Below, one piece after another: positions 1 through 9,203 of a stretch of DNA of 64,000 nt. The translations under genes were made by a program, and so were the position numbers. Under the pieces are notes generated by a model. It had not been told where the DNA came from and made no database searches. It saw nothing but the letters and a program-made list of their open reading frames with translations. Every line of letters begins with the position of its first letter. Position 1 is the first letter of the stretch. The stretch is from Novosphingobium beihaiense (GTDB lineage: Bacteria; Pseudomonadota; Alphaproteobacteria; Sphingomonadales; Sphingomonadaceae), in the NCBI RefSeq assembly GCF_022832375.1, contig NZ_JALHLG010000005.1:310001-374000 (forward strand), in the 5' to 3' direction.

Positions 1-86
1 CTGCGGCGCCGGAGGGAGACTCCAAGGTCACTGTTGGCAAGGAAAAGCCTGTGCACGAAGAAGTTGCGCATGAGGGGGCACACTGA
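1..86 (+). CDS. nuoM: NADH-quinone oxidoreductase subunit M, C-terminal tail (partial)
   Basis: The open frame entering at the left edge encodes 27 visible residues ending in ...VAHEGAH and stops with TGA at 84-86. That TGA overlaps the ATG of nuoN (ATGA), as expected for translationally coupled nuo genes. The identity rests on position directly before nuoN; the hydrophilic C-terminal tail itself carries no diagnostic motif. The rest of the gene is outside the window. Confidence 0.7.
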   Translation, partial: AAPEGDSKVTVGKEKPVHEEVAHEGAH

Positions 87-1549
87 TGGACTGGTCGCAG
101 TCGCTGCGCCTGATCGCGCCGGAAGAAACGCTTAGCATTGCAGGCCTGATCCTGCTTCTCGTTGCCGCCTGGGGCGGGGACAAGGCAAGCCGTCTGATCT
201 CGATCCTCTCGGTGGCCGCGCTGGTGGCTGCCGGAGCCATGGTCGCACCCGCGCTGTGCGGCGGGGCGATGGGCCCGGATACCTCGGCCTTCTTCGGCCA
301 GTTCCACGCCGATGCTTTCGCGAGCTATACCAAGGTTCTGATCTACCTCTCGGCCGCCGCCTCGCTGGTGATCGCGCCTGCCTTTTTCGACCGCTTCAAG
401 GCGATGCGGGCCGAATATCCGATCCTGGTGCTCTTCGCCGCGCTCGGCATGGGCATCATGGTTTCGGCGGGCGATCTGCTGACGCTCTACATCGGCCTCG
501 AAATGAACTCGCTCGCCGCTTACGTGCTCGCTGCCTTCTTGCGCACCGATGACCGTTCGGCCGAAGCGGGCCTCAAGTACTTCGTGCTGGGCGCGCTGGC
601 CTCGGGCATTCTGCTGTTCGGTATGAGCCTGGTTTACGGCTTCACCGGCACCACCGCGTTCAGCGGCATCAACGCCGCGCTGGCGGGCGGTCTTTCGAAC
701 GGCGCGCTGTTCGGTATCGTCTTCATGCTGGCAGGCCTCGCCTTCAAGATCAGCGCCGTGCCGTTCCACATGTGGACGCCGGACGTTTACGAAGGCTCGC
801 CGACGCCGGTGACGATGTTCTTCGCCACCGCGCCCAAGGTGGCTGCTCTCGGCCTGATGATGCGCGTGCTGCTCGATGCCTTCGGCGATCAGGCCGCGGC
901 CTGGCAGCAGATCGTGCTGTTCCTGGCGCTCGCCTCGATCGTGGTCGGTGCGCTGGGCGCCATCGGCCAGACCAACATCAAACGCCTGATGGCCTATTCG
1001 TCGATCAACAACGTCGGCTTCATCCTCGTCGGTCTCGCCGTGGCGACGCCGCAGGGCGCTTCGGCCATGCTGTTTTACCTAGCGATCTATATCGCGATGT
1101 CGCTCGGCGGGTTCGCGGTAATCCTGATGCTGAAGGACGAGAACGGCAATTACGTCGAGCACATCCCCAGCTTCGCCGGCCTGTCGCGCACGCGTCCGGG
1201 ATTGGCGCTGGGCATGGCCATGGTCATGTTCAGCCTTGCCGGTATTCCGCCCATGTTCGGCTTCTGGGGCAAGTTCCTGGTGTTCAAGGCTGCGGTTGAC
1301 GGCGGCATGATCGTGCTTGCGGCGCTGGGCTTCGCGGCTTCGGTGATCGGCGCGTTCTATTACCTCAAGGTTGTGAAGGTCATGTACTTCGACGAACCAG
1401 CCGATGTGGTGAAGGGCGAAAGCGACGTGTGGCACAAGCTGATCCTCGTGATCTCCTGCCTTGTGATCTCGCCGCTGGGCTTCCTGCTGACCAAGTGGCT
1501 CGGCGGTCTGGCCGATACGGCCGCGACCGCGCTGTTCCATGCGCTCTGA
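86..1549 (+). CDS. nuoN: NADH-quinone oxidoreductase subunit N
   Basis: Membrane-arm subunit of respiratory complex I, one of the antiporter-like proton-pumping subunits in the cytoplasmic membrane. The 487-aa length is normal for NuoN. The protein is almost entirely transmembrane helices. Family hallmarks are visible: the conserved glutamate in DLLTLYIGLEMNSLA (about residues 132-146), the following RSAEAGLKYFVLGALASG helix, and the lysine-containing broken-helix stretch AFKISAVPFHMWTPDVYEG. The start overlaps the upstream nuoM stop by 4 nt. It is the last nuo gene and is followed in the same direction by birA, coaX and rnj, a common alphaproteobacterial arrangement. Confidence 0.97.
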   Translation: MDWSQSLRLIAPEETLSIAGLILLLVAAWGGDKASRLISILSVAALVAAGAMVAPALCGGAMGPDTSAFFGQFHADAFASYTKVLIYLSAAASLVIAPAFFDRFKAMRAEYPILVLFAALGMGIMVSAGDLLTLYIGLEMNSLAAYVLAAFLRTDDRSAEAGLKYFVLGALASGILLFGMSLVYGFTGTTAFSGINAALAGGLSNGALFGIVFMLAGLAFKISAVPFHMWTPDVYEGSPTPVTMFFATAPKVAALGLMMRVLLDAFGDQAAAWQQIVLFLALASIVVGALGAIGQTNIKRLMAYSSINNVGFILVGLAVATPQGASAMLFYLAIYIAMSLGGFAVILMLKDENGNYVEHIPSFAGLSRTRPGLALGMAMVMFSLAGIPPMFGFWGKFLVFKAAVDGGMIVLAALGFAASVIGAFYYLKVVKVMYFDEPADVVKGESDVWHKLILVISCLVISPLGFLLTKWLGGLADTAATALFHAL

Positions 1550-1564
1550 TCCGATCTGGGCGCT

Positions 1565-2287
1565 TTGATCCGGACCGTCGAAGAAACCGGTTCCACCAAT
1601 GCGGATCTGATGGCCATGCTTTCGGGCGGGGAATACCTGCCCGAAGGCGACTGGCTCGTCGCCAACCGCCAGAGCGCGGGCAGGGGGCGTCTCGGCCGCG
1701 TCTGGAACGACGGGGCCGGGAATTTCATGGGCTCCACCGTGGTGCGGCCCGGGCCGGGTGATCCGCCGCCTTCTACACTGGCGCTGATGACGGGGCTTGC
1801 CGTGCATGAGGCACTGGCTGCGTTCGTGCCGCAAGCGAGGGCGCTCTGGCTCAAGTGGCCTAATGATCTGCTGCTCGATGGCGCCAAGATTGCCGGTATC
1901 CTGCTGGAAATGGCGGCGGGCACGGTGATTGTTGGTATCGGCGTAAACCTTGCCGCCGCGCCCGACATTCCGGACCGCGCTGTTGCTTCGCTCGCAGACT
2001 ACGGTCCAGCTCCGGATCGCGATGCCTTTGCGGCAGCGCTCGCGGCCTCGTTTGATCGGGAACTGCACCGCTGGCGCAGCGCTGGCCTTGCCCCGCTGTT
2101 GCGCCGCTGGCAAAGTGCCGCCCATCCTGTGGGAACGCCGTTGAGGGTGCTTCCGCCGGGTGAGGATGTGCTTGAAGGCAGGTTTGCCGGGCTTTCGCAG
2201 GATGGAAACCTCCTGCTGGAGCTGGCCGATGGAACGCAGCGGACGGTCCACGCAGGCGATGTCCTGCTTGCAAGCGCGCCACATTGA
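1565..2287 (+). CDS. birA: Biotin--[acetyl-CoA-carboxylase] ligase
   Basis: Attaches biotin to the carrier protein of biotin-dependent carboxylases through biotinyl-5'-AMP. The frame opens with TTG at 1565, giving [12 protein letters not shown], the normal N terminus of the catalytic domain; no ATG fits. Visible motifs are the biotin/ATP loop [19 protein letters not shown] with the catalytic lysine, KIAGILLEM and GIGVN. At 240 aa it lacks the N-terminal HTH domain of E. coli BirA, so it should be a ligase without the repressor function. It lies 15 nt after nuoN in the same frame and its stop is 14 nt before coaX. Confidence 0.95.
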   Translation: MIRTVEETGSTNADLMAMLSGGEYLPEGDWLVANRQSAGRGRLGRVWNDGAGNFMGSTVVRPGPGDPPPSTLALMTGLAVHEALAAFVPQARALWLKWPNDLLLDGAKIAGILLEMAAGTVIVGIGVNLAAAPDIPDRAVASLADYGPAPDRDAFAAALAASFDRELHRWRSAGLAPLLRRWQSAAHPVGTPLRVLPPGEDVLEGRFAGLSQDGNLLLELADGTQRTVHAGDVLLASAPH

Positions 2288-2301
2288 GGAAGTCAAAACC
2301 C

Positions 2302-3081
2302 ATGCTGCTCGCTATTGATGCCGGCAATACCAATGTCGTTTTCGCGCTGCTGGAAGGCCGCACGGTCAGGGGCCGCTGGCGTATCGCCACCGATCCGCGC
2401 CGCACCGGTGACGAATATGCCGTGTGGCTGATGCAGCTGCTGTCGATCCGTGGCATCGAAGCGAGCCAGATCAGCCGGATTATCATCTCCACGGTTGTGC
2501 CGCGCGCGCTGCACAATCTGGAAATCCTGTGCCGCCACTATTTCAATGTCGAGCCGATGATTGCAGGGCAAGGCAAGGCGGACTATGCGATCGACATCGA
2601 CGTGGATGAGCCGCGCTCGCTGGGGGCGGACCGCGCGGTCAATGCCATTGCCGCTCATGCCAAGCATGAAGGCGACCTGATCGTCGTGGATTTCGGCACC
2701 GCCACCACGTTCGACGTGATCGATTTCCATGGCGCCTACAAGGGCGGCATCATTGCGCCGGGCATCAACCTCTCGCTCGATGCGCTGGTGGGCAACACTG
2801 CCAAGCTTCCGCGCATCGCCATCGAAGTGCCGGAAAGCAAAAGCGTTGTCGGCCGCAACACCGAGGATCAGATGCTGATCGGCGTATTCTGGGGCTATGT
2901 GGCGATGATGGAGGGCCTGATCGCCCGCATCCGCGCCGAGATCGGCCGCCCGGCCAAAGTCATCGCCACCGGCGGGCTCGCCGTACTGTTCGACGAGGCG
3001 ACCGACATGTTCGACGCCGTCGATGCCGATCTCACCATCGATGGCCTCGCTATTCTTGCCGAAAGGGCAGCATTGAAGTGA
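2302..3081 (+). CDS. coaX: Type III pantothenate kinase
   Basis: Phosphorylates pantothenate, the first step of coenzyme A synthesis. The protein starts [11 protein letters not shown], the phosphate-binding signature of the ASKHA-fold CoaX family. Further motifs are [18 protein letters not shown] and [12 protein letters not shown] place the start at ATG 2302 because GAGGAAG lies at good spacing before it; a TTG at 2284 would add six residues and overlap the birA stop. The 259-aa length is typical. The stop overlaps the GTG of rnj, which suggests translational coupling. Confidence 0.96.
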   Translation: MLLAIDAGNTNVVFALLEGRTVRGRWRIATDPRRTGDEYAVWLMQLLSIRGIEASQISRIIISTVVPRALHNLEILCRHYFNVEPMIAGQGKADYAIDIDVDEPRSLGADRAVNAIAAHAKHEGDLIVVDFGTATTFDVIDFHGAYKGGIIAPGINLSLDALVGNTAKLPRIAIEVPESKSVVGRNTEDQMLIGVFWGYVAMMEGLIARIRAEIGRPAKVIATGGLAVLFDEATDMFDAVDADLTIDGLAILAERAALK

Positions 3082-4703
3082 TTCCGGGTAACGAACTGGT
3101 TTTTTGCGCCCTTGGCGGGTCGGGCGAGATTGGCATGAACGTCAATCTCTACGGTTGCCAGGGCAAGTGGCTGATGGTCGATCTGGGCATGACCTTCGGC
3201 ATGAACGAATATCCCGGCGTCGATCTCGTCTTCGCCGATCTGGAATTCATCGAGAACGAGCGGGAGAACCTGCTCGGCATCGTGCTGACCCATGCGCACG
3301 AGGATCATATCGGCGCGGTGCCCTATTTCGCCGAGGAACTGGACGTTCCGCTCTATGCCACGCCATTCACGGCCAAGCTGGTTGCGGCCAAGCTGGAAGA
3401 GGCGGGCATTCTGGACGAGGTGGAACTGATCGTGATCGAGGATCTCGAACAGTTCCAGATCGGTCCCTTTGGTGTGCGTTACGTTCCGCTGGCGCACTCG
3501 ATTGCTGAGGGCAATGCGCTGGTGATCGAAACGCCTTATGGCCGCATCTTTCACACCGGTGACTGGAAGCTGGACGATGCGCCACAAATCGGCACCCCGG
3601 CGACCGCCGAGGAACTGACCGCCATCGGCGACGAGGGCGTGCTGGCGCTGGTCTGCGATTCCACCAATGTCTTCAACGACAAGGCTTCGGGCTCCGAAGG
3701 CGAGGTCTACGAAGGTCTGCTGAAGGAAGTGAAGCGGCACAAGGGCAAGCGTGTGCTGGTCACGACTTTTGCCTCCAACGTGGCGCGGTTGCAAACGCTG
3801 GGCGATGTGGCACGCAAGACCCGGCGCAGGCTTTGCGTGGCAGGCCGTTCGCTGGATCGCATAATCCGGTCCGGGCAGGCCTGCGGGTATCTCAAGAACC
3901 TGCCGGAACTGATCGATCCTGAAGAAGCGATGGATCTTCCGCGCGAGGAAGTTTTGATCATCGCCACCGGGGGGCAGGGCGAGCCCCGGGCGGCGCTGGG
4001 ACGCATTTCCGAAGGCAGCCACCCGATCAAGCTGGAAAAGGGCGATGTCGTGCTGTTCTCCAGCCGCCAGATCCCCGGCAACGAAATTCCCATCGGCCGC
4101 ATCCAGAACCGGCTTTCCGAAGCCGGGGTGGAGATCGTGACCGACCGCCAGAGCATGATCCACGTTTCCGGCCACCCCGGGCGCCCGGAACTCGAAGCGC
4201 TCTATGGATGGCTGCGGCCGCAGATCCTGATGCCGGTGCACGGGGAAGTGCGTCACATGAAGGAGCAGGTCCGCTTTGGGCTGTCCTGCGGCATTCCCAA
4301 GGCAGTGTTCCAGAAGAACGGCGACCTTGTGCGCCTGGCTCCCGATCATCCCGGCAAATTCGGCGAAGTGCGCGCCGGGCGGCTCGTGCTCGATGGCGAC
4401 ATCATCTCTCCCGCCGATGGCGAGGCGATGGTGATGCGCCGCCGCATTGCCTACAACGGCGTCGTTTCGGTAGCGGCGGACCGCAAGGGGCATGTCGAGA
4501 TCGCGGCCATGGGCCTCCCGCTGGACGAGGACTACGACGAGTTCATCGAGGAAGCCCGCCGGGACGTTGCGGAGGCGCTGGGCCGCGCGAAGAAGGCGGA
4601 CCGGGACGCCCGTGTCGAGGCCGCCCGCCTTGCCGCCCGCCGCGCCGCCACGCGCTGGTCCGGCAAGAAGCCGCAAGTGCAGGTTCTACTGCTGGAGGAT
4701 TGA
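3078..4703 (+). CDS. rnj: Ribonuclease J
   Basis: Metallo-beta-lactamase/beta-CASP ribonuclease with 5'-3' exonuclease and endonuclease activity, used in rRNA maturation and mRNA turnover. The N-terminal half carries the zinc motif [14 protein letters not shown] (about residues 73-86) and HTGDWK. The beta-CASP part contains [11 protein letters not shown], and [10 protein letters not shown] plus PVHGEVRHM are the usual C-terminal histidine motifs. The GTG start at 3078 overlaps the coaX stop. Length (541 aa) is close to the family norm. An Arg/Ala-rich tail follows the core. Confidence 0.96.
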   Translation: MIPGNELVFCALGGSGEIGMNVNLYGCQGKWLMVDLGMTFGMNEYPGVDLVFADLEFIENERENLLGIVLTHAHEDHIGAVPYFAEELDVPLYATPFTAKLVAAKLEEAGILDEVELIVIEDLEQFQIGPFGVRYVPLAHSIAEGNALVIETPYGRIFHTGDWKLDDAPQIGTPATAEELTAIGDEGVLALVCDSTNVFNDKASGSEGEVYEGLLKEVKRHKGKRVLVTTFASNVARLQTLGDVARKTRRRLCVAGRSLDRIIRSGQACGYLKNLPELIDPEEAMDLPREEVLIIATGGQGEPRAALGRISEGSHPIKLEKGDVVLFSSRQIPGNEIPIGRIQNRLSEAGVEIVTDRQSMIHVSGHPGRPELEALYGWLRPQILMPVHGEVRHMKEQVRFGLSCGIPKAVFQKNGDLVRLAPDHPGKFGEVRAGRLVLDGDIISPADGEAMVMRRRIAYNGVVSVAADRKGHVEIAAMGLPLDEDYDEFIEEARRDVAEALGRAKKADRDARVEAARLAARRAATRWSGKKPQVQVLLLED

Positions 4704-4708
4704 GCGCG

Positions 4709-5002
4709 ATGCAGATGCAATGGTTCTCGATCCTGGCGATCTATGGTCTGCTGTGGATTCTGAGCGCTTTCCTCGTCATGCCCATTGGCCTGCGCACCCC
4801 CGATGAATCGGGGGACGAGGTCGGCGCGGGCCATGCCGATAGTGCGCCGGTGAACTTCCGCCCGCGCGTGATCGTGTTGCGCGCTACGCTGCTCGCAGCG
4901 GTGCTGTTCGTGCTCTACTACGAAAACTACGTGAACGGATGGATCACGCTGGCCGATCTCAATTTCTTCGGCGATCCGCCGGTGAAGGATCTGGGCTACT
5001 AG
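4709..5002 (+). CDS. DUF1467-type small membrane protein
   Basis: A 97-aa protein beginning MQMQWFSILAIYGLLWI. One N-terminal membrane helix (about residues 6-26) and one central helix (about 52-72) flank a short acidic, Pro-rich segment (RTPDESGDEVG). This fits the small DUF1467 family found in alphaproteobacteria next to rnj; I recognise the family from layout and sequence character, and its function is unknown. The ATG is 5 nt after the rnj stop. The TAG stop lies inside the CTAG that appears to be the target duplication of the adjacent MITE-like element. Confidence 0.8.
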   Translation: MQMQWFSILAIYGLLWILSAFLVMPIGLRTPDESGDEVGAGHADSAPVNFRPRVIVLRATLLAAVLFVLYYENYVNGWITLADLNFFGDPPVKDLGY

Positions 5003-5264
5003 GCTCAGGAGCTATTAATCCCGCCATCGAGGCGCCCAAATGGCGAACATATCGAGCCAAAGGGCCCGCCGGGAAGGCTGGTTGCCTTTCCAAGGGCGCT
5101 TTGGTTCGATATGGAAGCCATGTGGGCGTCCCGAAGGGATTTGACCAAAATGGCCCATGGCTGCGTCAAGAAGCCTTGAAATATCGACATATTCCTGCGC
5201 CTTCTTTCCTGGCCCTGAGCCATTTTGCCTCAAACCTCGATGGCGCGATTAATAGGTCCTGAGC
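5003..5264. repeat. MITE-like element with long terminal inverted repeats
   Basis: A 262-bp non-coding block begins GCTCAGGA and ends TCCTGAGC. Its termini are inverted repeats of about 30 bp with two mismatches (left 5003-5032, right 5235-5264). CTAG flanks both sides (4999-5002 and 5265-5268), as expected for a 4-bp target duplication. Inside are further inverted repeats: 5048-5062 pairs with 5099-5113 (14/15), and a GCCATG...CATGGC pair follows. No convincing protein is encoded. It resembles a miniature inverted-repeat transposable element mobilised in trans; the CTAG duplication would suit an IS5-type transposase, but that is inference. Confidence 0.75.
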
Positions 5265-5294
5265 CTAGCGGCAGAACGCTATCCGGCGAGGGTC

Positions 5295-6011
5295 TCAGAC
5301 CAGCAGAGGGATAGCGTTCCCGAAATTGTGCATGATGACCGGCAGCAGCACGCTGCCGGTGCGCACGCGCAGCCACACGGCAATCAATGCGGGAAGCGCC
5401 GTCAAGGCCATGTACAGCGGGTCGAACGTGAAGTGGCCGCCGGAATAGCTGAAGGCATGGGCAAGGCCGAACAGGGCGCAGGAAAAGATCGCGCCCCAGC
5501 CCCAGTCTATCCCCAGGAACTGCACTCGTGCCGTGAAGGCCCGGTCCAGCGCGAGCAGCAACAGCCCGCGGTAGAACGGTTCCTCCTCGAAGCCCGGCAT
5601 TGTCAGCTGGAACGCCACGTCTTCGCCCGTTGCGGGGCCGCTCGGGAAGGCGAGAGAGATGGCCAGAAAGAATAGCCCATAGAGCGCCAGAACCGGAATT
5701 GCGGACCTGAGGCTGCCCGGGTTGTGCTTGAGTGTCAGCCCTGCATTGCGCCATTGGAAAGCGGGCAGCAGGGCAATTGCAAATGTGGCGGCCATGGCCA
5801 GCACTTTGCCTTGCCAGTTCCACTGCAATTGCGGCGCCACTTGCGGCAAGGTTCCGTAGAAGCCGGTCAGCAGAGCGTCGTTGATGGCAACAAGCAACAT
5901 CGCGGCAATCAGCCAGCGCGGCGCGAAGTGCTTTCTGTCCGCCAGACCCGCGGCACATCCCGCCAGCAGCAACCGACCGAGAATAGCGCCTAGCGAAATC
6001 AGTCCGTTCAT
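5295..6011 (-). CDS. CPBP family intramembrane metalloprotease
   Basis: A 238-aa polytopic membrane protein of the CAAX protease/bacteriocin-processing (Abi) family. The family signature is present: EEPFYRG (EExxxR) in a helix, FGLAHAFSY with the conserved histidine, and the C-terminal PVIMHNFGNA. These glutamate and histidine residues would form the intramembrane active site. The substrate cannot be inferred. It lies 27 nt downstream of the large coiled-coil membrane protein on the same strand and is probably co-transcribed with it. Confidence 0.88.
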   Translation of the reverse strand: MNGLISLGAILGRLLLAGCAAGLADRKHFAPRWLIAAMLLVAINDALLTGFYGTLPQVAPQLQWNWQGKVLAMAATFAIALLPAFQWRNAGLTLKHNPGSLRSAIPVLALYGLFFLAISLAFPSGPATGEDVAFQLTMPGFEEEPFYRGLLLLALDRAFTARVQFLGIDWGWGAIFSCALFGLAHAFSYSGGHFTFDPLYMALTALPALIAVWLRVRTGSVLLPVIMHNFGNAIPLLV

Positions 6012-6038
6012 GCCTGCCGTCTGCCGGCCGGTCTCAGA

Positions 6039-8762
6039 TCATCCACGCAGCCGCTCGATCCCCTGAGCCAGCGCGACATAGAGCTTGCCCATGTCCGACG
6101 AGAGCAGCGTCACACCCAGCGCATTGCCGTCGCGGGTGGAAAGCACCTGGCGCAGCACGGCCTCGAAATCGTGGATATAGCGGCTGACATGCTCGCGGAA
6201 AGTATCGTCGCGTTCGAAGAGCTGCTGGATCGCCTTGATCTCGCCGTTTTCCAGAAGGCTGACGGCACGGCGGGTGAAAATGCCCCGGTCTCCGCGCAGA
6301 TAGGCGGCCCAGGCGGTGTCCGCCACATCGGTGGACAAGGCACCCGCGATATCGATCGCGTTGGAATTGAGCGATTCGGTAATGAGCGCGACGCGGCGCG
6401 AGAAGTCGTTGTCGACCTGCTCTTCGGCACGCTGGCGGGCGTGTGAGACCCGGCTTTCGAGATTGCCGGCCAGTTCATCGACTTTGGCGAGCTGATCGCG
6501 CAACTGGATCGTCGTTTCGCGGGTGACGCCTGCGGCATGGGCCACAGCTTGTTCGAGCTGCCCGGAAACTTCCGAGACTTTCGTGCGCATGGCCTTTTCG
6601 ATGGCCTGAGCGCTCTCATCCCCCAGGTTTTGCGCGACGGCGGCGATCCGCTCTGCGCTTTCGCTTTCGATCGCTTCCACGGCCTCATTCAGGGCCGTGC
6701 GCAAGGCGCCAATCGCGGCGGTGAGTTCATCGCGCGCCTTGCCAGCACTGCTGCTGGCGGCACTGTCGATCTCGGTGAGAGTGGCCTGCATCCGGGTCAG
6801 TTGCTCGGCATGGTCTTCGCCTTGCCTGCTCACAGTGTCCTGCGCTTCGGTCAGCCTTGCCATCAGGGCTTCGAGATGGGAGCCGGACTGTTCGATGCCG
6901 GAGGCCAGTTCCTCGCCGCTTTCGGCGGATTGGCGCAGCACGTCCAGAAGTGCGGAAACGCCGCCTTCGAGGCGGTGCAGGCGGTCTTCCGAGATCGCCA
7001 GAGCCTCGGGCAGGGCGGTGTGAGTCTGCTTGGCGCTCGCCTGGATCAGTTCGAGCAGGCGCACGCTGTCGTCGGTGAGCTTCTCTACATCCGTTTCGGT
7101 TGCGGCCAGCGTGGTCCGGGCGGCGGTGAGGCGGTCTGTCAGTGTCTGGAGGCTGCCGGTCAGCCGCATCTCGGAATCGCCGGTCTGTGTGGCAATTTCG
7201 CCAAGACGGCTTTCGAACGCGTCAAGCTGCGCCGTTACCGCTTCGGCGCGCTCGCTCAGCGCGGCGGCATGCTGGCGGTGGCGTTCGAGGCGTTCGGCAA
7301 TCGTGCCGTCGAGATCGCCCAGCATATGTTCGATACGCGCGATGGCGTGGCGTTCGTGTTCGACCTGGCGGGCCTGCCGCTCTTCCGCCTCGATGACGAG
7401 CTTCTCGCCCCGCTCGGAGAGGGCTTCGTCCATGCGCTCAGCTTCGGCAACCAATGTCGCAAGGCGCCCGGCAAGCGAATCCAGCGCTGTCTGCTGGGCC
7501 TTGGCGATGCTTTCGGTCGCGGCGGTCTGTTCGCCGTGCAAGTCCGTAAGGGCGGTCTTGAGTGCTTCGATGGTTTCGCGCTGAAGACCGTTGATCCTGT
7601 CCACCGTTGCCGACTGTTCCGTCCGCAGCGTTTCGAGCGAGTCCCTGAGGGCTTCCCCGGCCCGCTCCTCGGCATCGCGCAAGGCGCGCGAGACCACGTC
7701 GCTTTCATCGCGCAGGGCAATGAGGCGGGCGCGCAGCGATGTGAGGCTTTCGGCTTCGTGATCGTCGAGCTGACCGCGGGTTGCATCGATTTCCGCGGTC
7801 AGGGCGGCGGCACGGGTACGGATGGCGGCGAGGGCGTCGATCTCGTGCTTGTCGAGCTGGGTGCGGAAGTCTTCGCCTTGCGCGGCGAGGGCGGAGAAGC
7901 GCTCGTCAGCAATGGACTGGAACTGCTCGCTCTGCCGCTGGAATTCCGTCAGCGTCTCATTGACGCGGGCCCGCAGCGATTCGACCTGGCGTTCGCTGGC
8001 GGAGCCGAATTCGTTGAGGCGCTTGAAGCCCTGCACCATGTCTTCAAGCTGGGCCTCGGCTGTGCGCCCGGCATTGCCGATATTGTTGGCAACGTCCTTG
8101 GCCGAGCTGGCGATCACCGGAAGCTGGCTGCGCAGCTTTTCCATGTTTTCGAGCGCGCTGGAACTCACGGTGCTGATCGAATCGACCCGTGCGCCATTGT
8201 CGCGCACCAGATCCTGTAGACGCCCCGCATTCTGGGACAGGCGGTCTGCCGCCACACGGCCGAGCGATTCCAGATCGCGCGACTGCGCTGCGATGAATTC
8301 GCGGGCAAGGCTGAGTTCGCGGTTCACCGTGGTCAGCCGCTGTTCGAGCTGCGCGGACTCGGTGGAAAGCAGGCGTGCGACATCGCCGAACCGTTTGCCC
8401 TCACGGGCGCTGTGGCGCATCGCCAGCAGCCAGACGAGGCCGGTAAGCAGAACAGGCACGCACCATTGCGTGACGAGGCCCGGCACGTCGGCCAGCGCCA
8501 GACCTGCCTGCAACTGGGGCAGGTGAGCGGCAATGAACAGGCCGCTCCAGCCCGCGACCGTCAGCCCGGCCAGCGCCGGAGCTATCCAGCTACGGGACGG
8601 TTCGGCGCTTTCTTCGCCCGCGATCCAGGCATCGTCCCAGATGGCCTGGGGCTCTGCTTCCGCGCCGGGCGTGGCGGCGGCGGTGTCCGTGGCGTCCTGC
8701 TCCTCCGCGGAGTTTTCGCCGTTTCCCGCGCCGAACGCGATGATCCTGTTTTCCCCTGCCAT
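6039..8762 (-). CDS. Large coiled-coil membrane protein, unknown function
   Basis: About 907 aa. I place the start at ATG 8762 (MAGENRIIAFGAGN); the frame stays open upstream to 9026, but that would overlap the divergent gene at 8832. An acidic, Ala-rich N-terminal region (about 90 residues) is followed by two close membrane helices (IAPALAGLTVAGWSGLFIAA and a second around WCVPVLLTGLVWLL). About 650 residues of heptad-rich Glu/Gln/Arg/Ala sequence then form a long coiled coil. No catalytic motif is visible. It resembles sphingomonad proteins loosely annotated as ATPase or chemotaxis-like, but no Walker or MCP signature is present. Confidence 0.8.
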   Translation of the reverse strand: MAGENRIIAFGAGNGENSAEEQDATDTAAATPGAEAEPQAIWDDAWIAGEESAEPSRSWIAPALAGLTVAGWSGLFIAAHLPQLQAGLALADVPGLVTQWCVPVLLTGLVWLLAMRHSAREGKRFGDVARLLSTESAQLEQRLTTVNRELSLAREFIAAQSRDLESLGRVAADRLSQNAGRLQDLVRDNGARVDSISTVSSSALENMEKLRSQLPVIASSAKDVANNIGNAGRTAEAQLEDMVQGFKRLNEFGSASERQVESLRARVNETLTEFQRQSEQFQSIADERFSALAAQGEDFRTQLDKHEIDALAAIRTRAAALTAEIDATRGQLDDHEAESLTSLRARLIALRDESDVVSRALRDAEERAGEALRDSLETLRTEQSATVDRINGLQRETIEALKTALTDLHGEQTAATESIAKAQQTALDSLAGRLATLVAEAERMDEALSERGEKLVIEAEERQARQVEHERHAIARIEHMLGDLDGTIAERLERHRQHAAALSERAEAVTAQLDAFESRLGEIATQTGDSEMRLTGSLQTLTDRLTAARTTLAATETDVEKLTDDSVRLLELIQASAKQTHTALPEALAISEDRLHRLEGGVSALLDVLRQSAESGEELASGIEQSGSHLEALMARLTEAQDTVSRQGEDHAEQLTRMQATLTEIDSAASSSAGKARDELTAAIGALRTALNEAVEAIESESAERIAAVAQNLGDESAQAIEKAMRTKVSEVSGQLEQAVAHAAGVTRETTIQLRDQLAKVDELAGNLESRVSHARQRAEEQVDNDFSRRVALITESLNSNAIDIAGALSTDVADTAWAAYLRGDRGIFTRRAVSLLENGEIKAIQQLFERDDTFREHVSRYIHDFEAVLRQVLSTRDGNALGVTLLSSDMGKLYVALAQGIERLRG

Positions 8763-8831
8763 CCAGGCAGAATACCACGTGCCCGCCAGCAATAAACCCC
8801 GGTTTAACGCTTTGCGCAGTATCCTGGGGAA

Positions 8832-9134
8832 ATGGCTTACGAAGCAGGTGCTCTGGAAGAAACTCTCGCCGCTGCGGCGGGCGGCGATGCCGTGCTGCAT
8901 GCCGAGCTGCGCGCGGCCTATGCCGAAAGCGTGGGGCGGCAGGTGGACTTGCTTGAACGGTCCCGTTGCGATGGCAACTGGCATGTCGCGGCGATGCGCC
9001 TGAAAGGGCTCGCGGCCAGCTTTCACTCCGCCGCATTGCTCGCGCTGGCCGAAGACGCGCTGGATGCCGCGCCGGGCGATCCGTCGGTAGTGCGGCGGCT
9101 CAAGGCCTATGTCACCGAGTTTTCCCTAAGCTGA
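8832..9134 (+). CDS. Hpt-like small protein lacking the phospho-histidine
   Basis: A 100-aa all-helical protein. The segment AAMRLKGLAASFHSAAL (about residues 53-69), followed by LAEDAL, matches the histidine phosphotransfer core, in which AHxLKG carries the phosphorylated His. Here the His position is Met55; His51 lies nearby but off register. It is divergent from the coiled-coil gene (start 8762) and precedes three + strand genes, the last of which is a histidine-kinase-like protein that also lacks its phospho-histidine. It may be a docking or pseudo-Hpt protein. Assignment rests on motif resemblance. Confidence 0.6.
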   Translation: MAYEAGALEETLAAAAGGDAVLHAELRAAYAESVGRQVDLLERSRCDGNWHVAAMRLKGLAASFHSAALLALAEDALDAAPGDPSVVRRLKAYVTEFSLS

Positions 9135-9203
9135 TTTATCCGTTCTGCTTGGCACTTCGGGCCAGGCCCCCTAAATCGGGTCTTGCGGGGCTGGAGAAAC
9201 GAT

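Noticed and set aside
1079..2296. Long - strand open frame opposite nuoN and birA
   Set aside because: A GC-skewed shadow of real genes; Arg/His/Gln-rich composition and no RBS. Many similar shadows (for example 2895-4676, 6537-8219, 16004-18061, 27707-29302, 29109-31028) were dropped for the same reason.
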